Source of the DNA: Arachnopeziza araneosa
Taxonomy: Eukaryota > Ascomycota > Leotiomycetes > Helotiales > Arachnopezizaceae
NCBI GenBank assembly: GCA_003988855.1
Contig: QYAI01000115.1
Location: 1-64,000, forward strand
Direction: 5' to 3'
DNA: 64,000 nt
Positions 32,171 to 43,941 of the stretch are shown piece by piece. Every line of letters begins with the position of its first letter. The stretch's first letter is position 1. Below the pieces are notes generated by a model that made no database searches, was not told the origin of the DNA, and saw nothing but the letters and a program-made list of their open reading frames with translations. The position numbers and the translations under genes were made by a program.

Positions 32171-34194
32171 ATGGCGCTAAACAATCTTCTACATCGCGAT
32201 AAATTGAATTGCTCAACTGATCCGGCTTGGGCGACAACGGTGGATGCTTATGACGGTGCCGACACAGACAATCAACTACAACTTTGGTGGGCCTCTAAGC
32301 CACACGATGACTTTGCAAGGGAGCTCGCAAGCTCCTATGGGGATCGGCAAACCGGCTTTGAATGCGGTATTGATCGACAGTCACTGTGTGTAGTCTCTGG
32401 CTGTCTGCGTAAGTATCACTTTCAATCGATATGGTTGTCGAAGTGATATTCATTGAAGATTCCAGCTTTTCAAAACGAGGAGGATCCCGTGTGGACTTTT
32501 GAGGCTGTTCAGTCGGTGGTCAATCTGGATGCTTATTTCAATGCTATATACGTAAGTCTTGGGATCATTTTTGTTCGTCAGAGCTGTCCCATCCTCAGAG
32601 AGCTATGAGGTAGCGTTAGTTCTGAAACTGATAAAATTGATAATAGGATGGGGTGACCGCGGCTCAACTCGACCTGACAGATCTCATTCCACAAATCATG
32701 CATAATTTTTTCCCTCCCAAAGACTTGTCATTCCCTTTAGGAAATGAAGGCCTTCCGTGGATCGTGGCTATTTTGGCCATCATCTTCTCTTTTGGCGCAT
32801 TCTTTGAGCCCCTAGCTGAAGTTGCTGTGTTAGGATTTGGCGCGCTGGTGGTAGCGGGAGCAACTACAGGCGTGAATTCACTAACTCCTACGCTTCCTGC
32901 GTCCGGGTCTCTCAATGTGACAGAATTGCAAGATTATGTTCAAGCTGTAGGGAAGAACACTAGAGCATATCTAAGTACATGGTCTAATGACACGTTCTAT
33001 GGGACACCGGACGCATCGAACAACACCGTACTGTAAGAATTCTCTTTCTTAGATCAACCCAGAGAGCGTCTTCTTCGTTCTATCATTCTAATATCGGAAA
33101 CAGCGATTACCTTCATGGAGGTTCATTCATCGATTCAAGGATCATTCCCACCTCTCCACAAATTGAGTCTTCATACCTGCAACAGATGACCTCACGAATC
33201 ATCAACCAGAAGTTCAGGTACGGTAGCATTCGCTCTACCCTCTCCGAATTGAGGAATATTTTCGTTTAATATATTTTGGCTGGTTAGGAGTCAGCCGATA
33301 TTCGGCACATTCACGCACACGACTAACACTAATGACGAATCGGGACCAAATATGACTCGTTATTATTCAGCAGAGGATGGGGGCGTCTATTATATATATC
33401 AGTTCGTTCACATACGCCCGAAATAGAAGCAAGTCACTGAGAATGATAGGTTCGATACATCGGGCCCAAGGGTCGAAATGCCAGATGGATTGAGTGATCT
33501 GAATGGGTCCTGGTATGGAATTAGTGGAAATGTAAGTTTACTTAAGAGGGAAGCTCATAGGCAGTATTTCAGTGCTCATTTACACAGGATATAAGCCAGG
33601 CCTCGGCGGGAGCTTTCCGCGCAGCACGTTTCAACTTCACAAGTACAACGGAGATTCAACTCCTAGAGAGTGCCATACGAAATAAATCTGGCCAGAACCC
33701 GTTCACTGCTGGTGCTGCATGGCCTGGTAAGTCTCTTTAAAATTCAAGGTTAACCGTTTTACTTAATTAGAGCTCATTTGTAATAGGTACTTGGACTATT
33801 CCCATTTGCGATACCGGTAGTTACAATTGGAATTCCCAGTTTGGAGGGTCCGGAATGCCCTGTTGCTGTGGTAAGTTCTCTTTCGGGGTTAAACTCTTGA
33901 CTACTCGGTTTGAATATGGACGAATTCTGAACGTTTCTAGGACTCAACTGTGCTGATACTAAAGAATTTGTCAATCAATCGAACCTGGTAGGGGTTCAAT
34001 CGTACTTGTCAGCATGCGAGTTGCAATTGCGGAACACAAACCTGAATTTCAGTACTATTGACTACGGCTTCACGCTACCCCCGCCCAACAAACATCATGG
34101 CCTTTCCAAAGGTGGTATAGTAGGAATCTCTTTTATGGTTGGGTTCCTGGTGACCCTAATTATTATACTACTCTGTGCTTGTGCTTGCGGATAG
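32171..34194 (+). CDS. Nine-exon orphan membrane protein, function unknown
   Basis: Exons 32171-32408, 32466-32551, 32647-33032, 33104-33217, 33288-33401, 33450-33531, 33588-33726, 33787-33870 and 33941-34194 join in phase into 498 residues, although single open frames are short. I do not recognise the family. Visible features: an N-terminal region with paired Cys (FECGIDRQSLC, VVSGCL); two hydrophobic segments in the middle (GLPWIVAILAIIFSFGAFF and VAVLGFGALVVAGATTGV); a long polar domain with many NxS/T sites and a Cys cluster (ICDTG..., GMPCCGLNC); and a C-terminal membrane helix (GGIVGISFMVGFLVTLIIILLC) ending in CACACG. This predicts a glycosylated cell-surface or endomembrane protein with three membrane helices. 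The start lacks a signal peptide; an upstream exon is possible. High intron density with clean splice sites argues that the gene is real and maintained. Confidence 0.72.
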
Positions 34195-35452
34195 TTGTCT
34201 ACAAAAATGACTCCGCCACGCCGTTAAATTGATATGGACAATTTCATGGAAAGGAAAAGAAATTTGATCCTATATAATAGATATTCATAGTTCGAGTTAC
34301 TCGATTTTGGGTGGTTGAAGACGGATACTTTGAATCTAAGACTGAGATTGAGCTGGCTTAGTCATTGGATTGCTTCCAATAGGTAGAAATTATACACCTT
34401 ATTGATTTTTCTCGATTCGGTAGTAGATTAAGGTATACTTGGGGTAGTGTTTGTGGTCGTGGTGGACATATGCATCTGTCCGCCACGATCAACTCTTTGA
34501 ATTCCAACTATTGGCTGGATACACTGGCGGATACATAAGGTGCCGCTCTTGAACCGGGTCAGCACGTTATAGCCCTGCACTTCTGCAACGCGCTTGGAAG
34601 TCTTCAGCGACGCTCATTCTTATTTCCCCGCATCGACCTCCACGACGATTGCCGAGTCAGTTCCCATGAATTCTTTTCAGATTGCACGCGTTCCCCTCGC
34701 TTTCCATTTGTCCACAGATATGCTCATCCCTGTCTTCGCACCTAGTTCAAATACCGGATCTCCTTCACCAGATCTAGGATGACGGTAGAGCACTCACAAC
34801 GACCGTTTATATTTCGGCCGTTATCTTTGATGAAGCCGAGTCTGTCTCAAAATTCTCTTTATCTTAGCCAATTTAACGGTTCACTCATTTCGACTTTTTT
34901 ATGATTACAAGGACCTCAAAGCACTTGGTTTGTTTCACGAGCATTTATCTTGAAAGAAGGCTTTTCTTGAAGAATCCTCTGCAGAGAATTTCTGTCGCAG
35001 AAAATACAGGTCGAGGGCATTACCCTCCAAATAGAGTATACTATCACAATCTGTGTTAGAATGATCTGCCGTCAATACGGGAGGCATTTTCATATTATTA
35101 CAAATCGTTTATCCCGGTTCCAGTCAACAAAACAATTCTAGCCTATTCGCGAATTTCCAGGATCCTTGCATGGCACTTTAACAACATCAACTCCCGGCTT
35201 CTACAGATTAACCAATTTATCAAAACAACGAATTATTCGGATTTCAAGGGTTTAGATTGGCTCCTTTCCATCAGATGATGAAAACAAGCCTCTAAATTAA
35301 TACTCTAATAGGAGCCAGATTCCTTGGCTCGCCTCCTCGGCCCCACACTCACAGGACTGCCCGAAGTCCCGCTTTTGATATAAGAGCTAGAAGAATTTCC
35401 ATACTGAGTTATCGCTTCACCGGTTTCCAAACTTCACGCAAAGAATTTCGCC
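34195..35452. other. Spacer; TATA box of the DUF1996 gene at its right end
   Basis: About 1.26 kb without a recognised gene. TATAAG at 35379-35384 lies about 70 bases before the ATG at 35453 and is the likely core promoter of the next gene. The open frame 34594-34782 shows nothing recognisable. Confidence 0.5.
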
Positions 35453-36739
35453 ATGTATTGGAACACCCTCGCCGTCGTTGCCCTCTTGGGGCAATCTGTC
35501 TCGGCACAGAACATGCTTCGTTTTGGCTGCTCGCAACTCACCATTGAGCGTGCTGATCCTCTCGTCAACCCCGGAATAAGTCCTTCTCCTCACACGCATC
35601 AGATTATTGGAGGAAACTCCTTTAACATTACCGTACTGCAGCCATAAACTGTTGGGAACTATCGCTAACATTGTGCGTAGATGGACCCATCAAACTATGA
35701 TCCAGCCGCCAAGTCGACCTGCACGTCCTGCACGTATTCGGAGGACTTCAGCAACTACTGGACCGCATCCATGTACTTTAAGTCGCCGGATAATGGCACC
35801 TTCCAACGTGTCCCTCAGATGGCCAATGTCGGACTCCAGCAGACCGGAGGAATGACTGTGTACTGTAAGTAGCATCCCCGGAAATGGAGTTTCCCGCTTG
35901 AGCTGTTATGTGAAGCTTTATTCACCTCTGATATGCTTGAGAATTAAAAGACTCTTGAAATTACTTCATCTCCTTCATTTACTCCAAATCAGACACGTCT
36001 GACTACGAGAACAGATATGCCCTATAGTGCTGTGAATGGCAAAGTGACAGCATTCAAGCCCGGATTTCGAATGATCGCAGGAGACCCAATGACCAAGAAG
36101 AACAACAGAGTCTCAATCTGTCACCGTTGCCTAGGAAATGGTGAAGGCTTCGCTCCATGCGATGCGAAAGACACTGGCGAGCTCCCAAACAAGTACTGCC
36201 CTAACGGCATCCGAGCCAGCATCATCTTTCCATCGTGCTGGGATGGAAAAAACACAGATTCGGCAGATCATCAAAGTCACGTCGCCTACTCCAATAGTGG
36301 CGGCCTCGGTAGCGCAAACTGCCCTACTACCCATCCTGTTGCTATTCCCCAGGTCATGTACGAAGTCATGTGGGATACAGGAAGGTATAAGAACGCTTCT
36401 TGGTACAGCAGCACCAAACAGCCATTTGTTTATAGTTTTGGCGATGCGTAAGTTTTTGGCCAAGTCTAGTAAAGGTTACAAGGTGCTGACATTGATGATA
36501 GGGTTGGATTTGGCCAGCATGGTGACTACTTATTTGGATGGCAAGGCGATGCTCTGCAGAAGGCCATGGACGCTCTCCCTACCGGCAAGTGTGCCAATGC
36601 CAACTGCAGCGTTCTTAAGATCCAGTCAGCTGCAGCCGCCGAGGCCTGCACAAAGGCCCAACAAGTCGTTGAAGATGTTGGTAAGAGCGGAGCGTGGATC
36701 TCACAGCTTCCAGGAGACCCAGCGGTTACTTACTCTTGA
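35453..36739 (+). CDS. Secreted DUF1996-domain protein
   Basis: Exons 35453-35632, 35681-35864, 36015-36447 and 36502-36739 give 344 residues, all junctions in phase. Signal peptide MYWNTLAVVALLGQSVSAQ, then the DUF1996 domain: LRFGCSQLTIERADPLVNPG, SPHTHQIIGGNSFN, CTSC, DFSNYWTASMYFKS, a GGMTVYY strand rebuilt across intron 35865-36014, TAFKPGFRMIAGDP, SICHRC, FPSCWDGKN, DHQSHVAYS and a HGDYLFGW end. The domain fills nearly the whole protein; no WSC domain follows. The biochemical role of DUF1996 is not established; fungal members are secreted and often upregulated on plant material. The gene is intact, in contrast to the HET relic next to it. Confidence 0.88.
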
Positions 36740-37091
36740 ATATAAACTGTAGAAGCGTCGAACTAGTGGTTTCACTGAAAGTCGGTTGACTGAGAGAAGA
36801 TTTGTTCTTTTATGTAATAAATTCATTATTTACTGATACATGATTTTTCATTCCCGTGAACGATGATTTTTGTGAGAAAGTGACAACTTGAATATTTAGT
36901 CAGCCCTCAAATGAAGAGTTGTTCACAAGAATCCATATCGAAGCAACGCTTTGGGGTAGAAGTCCTAGAACTTGAAATAAATCCCGCAGCATCTTCAGGA
37001 TCTTACGACCCCTAATTTACCAGAGATAACTACGGTAAAAGGGCGCACATCATTTTCGTTTCTTTGAATAAAGTTCAAATTCATAAATTAG
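36740..37091. other. Short AT-rich spacer
   Basis: About 350 bases between convergent 3' ends; nothing recognised. Confidence 0.5.
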
Positions 37092-38615
37092 TTAGTAAGA
37101 TTTTCGCCATAATTTGTAGTCTTGCAATTCAATTATTACCGCTACTGCGGCTGTTTTTCTTATCAGATTAAGGGAATTTAAGTAGAAAATACAGAATTTT
37201 TGATCAAGAAACTCAACTAACAGCAAAAAGACTATCTGAAAGTTGAACAAGAGCCAACAAAAACCATCGAGCTTATCAATTAGACCCATATCGCATGTCA
37301 AACAAGTGTTATTATCGGTTTCTTGTACCAATCTGAACGCAAAGCTTCCCCTGACATTAATCCATAATTGGTTCCGTTCCGGAATGCTAGCAGGGCTAAT
37401 AGTTTCGTAGTATGGTCCAACTGTCTCACTACGTCGAATGATCTTATCAACGAGACACCCAGCAATACTGGGGTGTTGTTCTGTTGAGTTGACTTGAAGA
37501 TCCACGGCCGTCGATCCGCTAGCTGGATAAGAACATTCGAAGGCCATGCCATTGCTGCCAAATTGCCAAGTCGACCAATCAGGTATCTAGGATGGTAATT
37601 TGAGACATTTCTTCCTAAGATTGCCATACAAGATTCCTAGCGATGGTGATTTTTCCAAAAATCTGATCGCTACATCGATGTATAATTGCTCACTTGTCAA
37701 GGTATAGTCAACAGGAAATGAAATATCTTCATGATCAGTCACATGAGTTAACAACGAATAGACTTTGTCTCTGGAGTCTGTGGGCCGAAACAGATGAAAT
37801 GCTAGAAGTAGGTCCCAGAGAGAGGCCTGACGCGCTTCGAAGATGACCCAGCGTTGCTAAGCATTCGCAAAAAGAGTTTGGATCTTCCGAACTGTTTGGT
37901 AACACAAAATTAGGCAATGATCGGTTGAAAACAGGCTGCACAAGAGTTGGAAGTAGGGGCTAGTCGAGAATCTCTTTCCGCCCATACATCATGATCAGGT
38001 TTTTATTCAAGAGAAATTCTTGAGCACACCAGTATCGACTAGACCAACCTCTCAATAGCAATGATCTCAGCGCCGCCCATCGTGGATCAGAAGATTGAGG
38101 GAGGTCAATATCAAATGGCCCCTCCATCCTTGTACTGGGATCCCTGTTCCGGACATAACCGTGGTGCCACAACTCGTAAGCAAAATCAATCGCATTGGAG
38201 CTATCGTCCTTCTCTGGCCCGATATAGGTCACGACTCGAGCCGCCTTACGATAAATACTCCTCATTATGGAGACCTGCTGTTGGCGCTCTTCGAAATTAT
38301 TTTGGTTGATGCAAATGCCATTAGCCTAAATCACCCGATGTCCCTGAAATGAAGTTTCGTGTCTAAAGTCTTGAAGAGCATTATATAAAGCGTCAGTAAT
38401 ACGCAATGTAAACGTATTATCAAGCACAATACTACGTTCCTTCTCCGGGCTGCCCCACTCGTATGATAGTGCTTCATGTTGCAAGGTTTCTGTAAATTGA
38501 CATACTCTAGTCGAACAGAGATGGAGGCATTGCCCTTTCCTGGGGCCAGGTGTAGCAATCTAATTTCATTGCTGGCCAAAGATTTGAAGCAACGCTCATC
38601 ACTGAAGGTTTCCAT
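37092..38615 (-). pseudogene. HET-domain relic with three in-frame TAG codons and two frameshifts
   Basis: On the minus strand the locus spells a HET protein of the short-signature type. It opens with NEIRLLHLAPGKGNASISVRLEYVN. After a frame change near 38490 come HEALSYEWGSPEKERSIVLDN and ALYNALQDFRHETS, then HRVI-TAG-ANGICINQNN. The text continues QQVSIMRSIYRKAARVVTYIGPEKDDS, GWSSRYWCAQEFLL and GRKEILD-TAG-PLLPTL. After another frame change near 37870 follow ASLWDLLLAFHLFRPTDSRDKVYSLL, FPVDYTLT and LKLPS-TAG-IPDWS. The TAG codons are at 38328-38326, 37962-37960 and 37589-37587. Relatives have Trp at the first (VIWADGICINQ) and third (LPSWIPDWS) of these, so TGG to TAG fits. Two frameshifts argue for true decay. 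The last 250 bases (to 37092) are AT-rich and no longer family-like. Confidence 0.82.
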
Positions 38616-39282
38616 ATTGACCCGGGGTCGGCGAGATGGGAATGTTCGGGTGACAAGCTGTCACAGTGATGAGACCGAGTTGAACAATGAAGCAAGTTCA
38701 GCCAGGAGAGGCAGATTCTAGCAAAGCTTTTGCGTGCAGCCTTCTCGGTAAGCTCACCGCTTCATTCAATTGATATGCCAATGTTATGCTATAATAGATT
38801 CATACATAGTTCGAAAGAGAAATCAAAAACCCATTACGGAATTGGGTCTGTCCATTCAGCCAAACCAAAAGCAACGTTGAGCACATCTTTAAACTTTTTG
38901 AAGGTTAATAATTGAGTTCATGATGAAGCAAGGACTTCGTTAAACTTATAGAGTAGTCTAAGTCGGAAGTCATTGAGACCGGTCCTAAATTCTAATGCTT
39001 TGAGATCTATAGATGAGAATGATAGATCCAGAACCTGAATCATATCAACGCAGGGATAATAATTAATAAGAGGCTTAGAAATCAGAAAGAGAGACATGAA
39101 CTTGAGAAGGAGGATTGGAGGAAGCAGATGTTGATTAAGCTGTGACTGAACATGGCTCGATACAAATTCTCGGAGCTATATGCTCTTTGGAGAACCAAAT
39201 CGGTCCTCAGCGTTTGTTAATATTATCAAAACTGAGCGTATATTAAAATCTTTCGCTCTTTCAGCTACCTTGATTTCAAACC
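38616..39282. other. Spacer without a recognised gene
   Basis: About 670 bases between the HET relic promoter side and the MFS gene 3' end. Nothing recognised. Confidence 0.45.
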
Positions 39283-41086
39283 CTAGGATCTCCCCTTTAC
39301 GGACCTCCACTCCATCCCTAAACTCCCCAAAAGCATCAAACAACTCGCTGCTAGCGCAACATAAAAAGCATTGACAATCCCACGATTGTACGCCTCCAAA
39401 ACAATCTGCAACTGGTCGCTCTCCACCAACCCCCGGATTTCCGTAGCTCCTGCATTAGCAATAGCAGACGCATCGAATCCGGGTAGCTTTTGTGCAAGCT
39501 CTGAGGTTAATGTGTTAACCAGAATAGTTTGGCAAACGCTGATGAATACTGTTCCTGACAGGAATTGTGAGAACGCTAATATGGTTAGGCCGAGGGGAAC
39601 GTCGGCTTGGGGGAGAACAGTTTGGGCTGCCATGAGAGATTGTTGAAGTGTCATGCCGGTCCCAATTCCCGATATGATCTAGAAATGAGTTAATTAGTTC
39701 TCTAACAGAAGGTTGTAGGATCGAAATTACCTGGTAGCCAATCCATTCTCCTATTTCAGAATCGACTCTCAAAGTTGTCAAGAGCCCGCCACCAACAACT
39801 CTGATCACACAACCCATAATCAACCAAGGAGCATAATATCCAGTTTTGGAAATAGCAATACCAGTCCCAATCACCGCTACCACGGTTCCGAGAAACAATG
39901 GTAGAAGTCTGATTCCGGCATCAACAGCAGTAGTACCTTTGATAGCCTGGAACCAAATCGGCAAATAGAAAGTCGGTATCGTCAAAGCAGCGCCTAGTCC
40001 GAAAGAAACAATAACGCCTGCGGCGATACTGCGTTGACGGATTATTCGTGGAGGTATGATGCCATCTTTTTGGATGTATTCGATGATGATGAATGCAAAA
40101 ATTAGAATGTAAGCGAGTACGAGGAGGGAAATGAGTCGTGCATTACCCCATGGATATTTGGTGCCACCCCATTGCAGAGCGAGGAGTAAACAGATGACTC
40201 CTGGTGCAAGCAAGACATTTCCTACTGGGTCAAATGCCCGTATTTTCTGCAGATATGTTCCTTCGACCATCTTTGGTGGTTTTGACGCAGGTAGAAAAAT
40301 CAAGAGAAGTACTAAAGCTGCACCACCTATAGGTGCATTAATCCAGAAACACCAGCGCCAAGATACTTTCGTTGTCAACAGTCCGCCGATGAGTGGGCCT
40401 ATCATGGAAGCAAGTCCAAAAGAAGCACCTAGTAGTCCTTGGTATTTGGGTCGTTTTCGAAGTGGGACTAAGTCCATCATGATCACTGATGCGCCGACCA
40501 ATGATCCTGCACCGCCAATCCCTGTAATGGCTCTGCCAATAACAAAAGACAGAGAGGAAGGAGCTGCAGCACATACAATCGATCCAATTTCGAAAATCGC
40601 GACAAGTGCTATGAATGTCCATTTCGCGGAGTAGAAAGTCTGCAGAGAGATTCGACATCAATTAATGCGGTTTTGGAGTTTCAAAGAGTAAGCTTACGTA
40701 TATTTTACCAAGAGGAAATTGAGATATGGAGTACGTAAACAAAAATGCGGATTCGTACCAAGATATGTCGTCAAAACTTTTGAAGTCGTCTGTTATATCG
40801 GGTATGGCGACACCTATGATTGTACGGTCCTGAAATGATGTTTAGCTGATGATATGTTTATTGAGTTGGAAAAGATACTAACGAGTGCGCTGAGGAAGAA
40901 AGCTAGGTAGATTGATAGCATTGAAAGTATGACGACTCTCAACGGCGGATACTTTGATTCGTCTTCGGCTTCTCTGGGTGGAGAAACTCCATTTTCGAGA
41001 CTATTATCGTTTTCCTGTTCATGATGGTGGTTTTCCGATAGGACTTTGTTCATCCCAATCAATTGGTTGAGAGAAACAACCTGCAT
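39283..41086 (-). CDS. MFS transporter, DHA2 (14-TM drug/H+ antiporter) type
   Basis: Exons 41086-40883, 40829-40698, 40639-39731 and 39678-39283, all in phase, give 546 residues. A hydrophilic N-terminus (about 50 residues) precedes the first helix (VVILSMLSIYLAFFLSALDRTIIGVAIPDITDDF). Next come SQFPLGKIYTFYSAKW (motif-A-like loop of DHA2 members), FEIGSIVCAAAPSS, VIGRAITGIGGAG (motif B/C region), and ASFGLASMIGPLIGGLLTTKVSWRWCFWINAPIG, a family hallmark. The ending SQFLSGTVFISVCQTILVN is also typical. The predicted role is proton-driven export of a small molecule at the plasma membrane. It lies directly downstream of a Zn2Cys6 gene on the same strand and near a tyrosinase, so it may export or protect against a product of that small cluster. 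The reading frame is intact. A start at Met12 (41053) is possible. Confidence 0.88.
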
Positions 41087-41684
41087 CTTGCCAATTATAA
41101 GAAAGACTACTGATAGACAGACGGTGAATTTGTATGATAGATTAAGAACAATGAGAAATCTGCTGAATCAAACGAAATGTACCATAATATATATCTCAAC
41201 TTCTTCGATGACGGCAAGTCGGTGGTGGGAGTTTCGCTGTATGAAGTTCGGGCGCTAGTCCGAAGTTTTCGGAGACCCTTGGATATTTAGCGAATAGTCC
41301 GTGTAAATTAAAGTGGACACGGAATTGAAAACTGACGCGAACATGACACTTCATTTACTTCCTAGACGTGCGTAGATTTGAGTGCTTGGTAGTGTTCTTG
41401 CAGAAGATAATGAAGACTGATATGATAGCTCGACACAATCACAGTATTCAGCATCTTTTAGCATAACTTGTCGCTAAGGTGGTAGGATTCTCGGTCTGTG
41501 TCCATCCTTGTACTTAATATGGAAGATATTTGCGGCGCTCAACTTGTTAAATAACTGTAGAACTTTAAAATCTATTTCTTCGGAAGGGGATCAGAAGACG
41601 TTCTGGAAGCCAACAATTAAATCCATTCATTATCAATCCCTATCATGACTTCCAAATATTACCATTCGTCCTTGCAAAAATACG
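41087..41684. other. Spacer between regulator and transporter
   Basis: About 600 bases holding the transporter promoter and the 3' end of the regulator, both on the minus strand. No gene recognised. Confidence 0.5.
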
Positions 41685-43941
41685 TTAATCGTCGATAGGG
41701 TAGTTCATTTTCAAGACTTGAGCATATCCGTCCCTCTCCCAAGCAGACCAATCAATCATGTCAAAATCCAAATCCATGAAGCCGCCTGTATTCTCCAGAC
41801 TTGTACTGGAAACCTTCGATTCATGAAAGAAGAATTGGAGCTCCCTTTCCATTGTCGTAACACACATGGGCTTCTCCGCATCTTGATTCAGCTTCTGAAG
41901 ATGGTCTTCACGCTGGTGCCAAGCAAGAATGATGAGACGCCCAATGGCTATAATATCAGGTCTTTTATAAACGGCTTTGAGTTTCGGGTGTGTGAGGCAG
42001 ACTTTATTGATAAGTGTCCAAAGGGAAGAGGCTTCGGAGGAACTGGCACGGTGGTGACTTTCTATTATCACGTAGACAACTATACAGCGTCTTAGTAAAT
42101 TATTTACGCAGATCAAATGACTGTGACCTGGGTATCGGGAAACTTGCAAGCTGTCCACTGAAAGTAGTTTTCATTGTGCCAACGGAAACAAGCAACCGAG
42201 GCGGTGGTTTCTCCAAGTAAATAGTAATCCAAGATCTCTACACTGTTTCTCAGAAAGTCTTCACGCTCAACGTGAGGCATCTCTGAGATCTTGATATTTG
42301 CAACTGCAGGTTGGTGCACCACTCTCTTCATGGCGAGTATAAAACATCGGATACCAATTTGAATACTGACATGAAGTGGATTGAGCAGCTCACAATGCTG
42401 GACGAATCTTTCGCCTAATATGTTTGTGATCTCGTCCACAAAAGCCATTTTTTCGGAAACGGAAATGCTGGAGGATGTTAGCCAGGCGAAATCGCGCTGG
42501 GGTAGATCTGAATGTCTTGATTGTCGTTGTCGATACAAGATATGATATCGCCACATACAGTGGCTTATACTTGTCAACCCAGGGTGCCCAGGTGGTAATA
42601 CTTCAATTTCGGGATGAAAGTCGGAATCTTCGAGATTCGAGGGTAGATGGGTGTCCCAGTCGGCGTAAAGAGTCAACGAGAGGCAACCAACGACCTGAGA
42701 GATCATTATTTCCATATGTTGCATTTGCCACCAGACGCGTCTCCGTTCTTCTGCTTTTACAATTGGGAGGTTGAGCATCCTACCATCACGGTGGAGACCC
42801 ATACGTTGAGCTATACGAATGGCAATTCCCATCAATGAAAACCACGTGGCAGGCCTAGCGCGGTTGCGCATTGCGAGCTGTTATATATCAGAATATAGCA
42901 GTAGGAGATATATTGATATGGCCTAACCAAATAAAGCAAGAAAGCTTGTAGGACATTCATATCGCTAGTCGCAATGAGCCCGGCAACGAGCAGCCCACTT
43001 TCCGAATAGGATTGGAAATCTTCCAGGAGTTGATGTTTTGCCGAACTGCCCATGATATCTTGACATTCCTCATCGGAAAGACTCAAGATTGTGATGAAAT
43101 AGACTGCAAAACAAAACGCCTGTTCCGCTCTCGACAGTGACTGTGGACTACTTGCTGCCTTTTGCAATAAAGAGCTTTTCTCCCAATCAAAGAATAATTT
43201 AGTCATGGGATGAACATGCGAGAGGTAACAGTCCCACAACCGAGTCACTTGTTGGGCAGATGGATGCTTTTTGTATGGGTCTAGAGCGGGCATTACGTTC
43301 AGTGCGTCCAGCAATGAGCTACAAAATCCCTGGTAATTTTGATTTTCTGACGGTTCAAGGGCATTCGCAAGTGGGTTTTCGGCTTCGCTCCAACTATACC
43401 ACAATGGCCTATTTGATACATATCAGCTCTTGCTCAATTATAGAAGAAGGGCAGCAAACGCTTCAACATATGTTGTCTGCTCGTCATGCTCAACCAGTCG
43501 AGCTTGCTCACTAGTTCGCAAAGCACCTCTTGTGGTGAAAGAGAGCTCCTCATGTTGATGTTTCCGGCTCGGTAACGAAGGCCCGAATGCAGGTACTTCA
43601 CTGGGATTACGGCATGCCGCTTGATTTGCAATCGTAGAATCATTCAACGCTGTATCATGCGGGCCGTACCCGAGGCTTCGAATATATTGCTCAAGCTTAT
43701 TGATTCGTTCAGCTTGATTTGTATAATTTGTGTCGAAGGAGTCTTTCAGAGAAATCTGTCTCAGTGTGCTCGAGGAGATAGGATATTCACATATATCCCC
43801 CTTTCTTCGCCTGCAGTGTGAGCATGGCACCGCTCGATCATACCGGACTTTGCGTTTGGCGCATGGTATACAGCTTAAAGACATTTGAAGATTAACTCCT
43901 TCGACAGAATGTATCAAGTCAGATGTGCGGTTAGTGGTCAA
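41685..43941 (-). pseudogene. Zn2Cys6 transcription factor, probably inactive
   Basis: The N-terminal zinc cluster reads CIPCAKRKVRYDRAVPCSHCRRRKGDIC. Five of six Cys are present, but the third (normally KC-D before the loop) is Tyr, encoded by TAT where TGT is expected. A coiled-coil-like stretch follows (INKLEQYIRSLGYG). The frame is then interrupted by TAA at 43440-43438 and TGA at 43425-43423; the same frame continues as YVSNRPLWYSWSEAENPL, matching the RYVSN..W..L segment common in this family. The fungal transcription-factor domain runs through an intron at 42927-42878 into RPATWFSLMGIAIRIAQRMGLHRDG, ERRRVWWQMQHMEI and SNLEDSDFHP. The C-terminal exon (to 41685) begins near 42095, with an unresolved junction after FPDTQ (donor 42127). 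A short intron hiding both stops would need a phase-2 donor that I cannot find. Loss of a zinc ligand plus two stops suggests loss of function. Confidence 0.7.

Noticed and set aside
43423..43440. An intron that removes TAA and TGA from the regulator at 41.7-43.9 kb
   Set aside because: The acceptor at about 43,404-43,410 needs a phase-2 donor; the good donor-like GTGAGC upstream is in phase 1, and the skipped text matches the family (SKS-x-YVSN). Not fully excluded.
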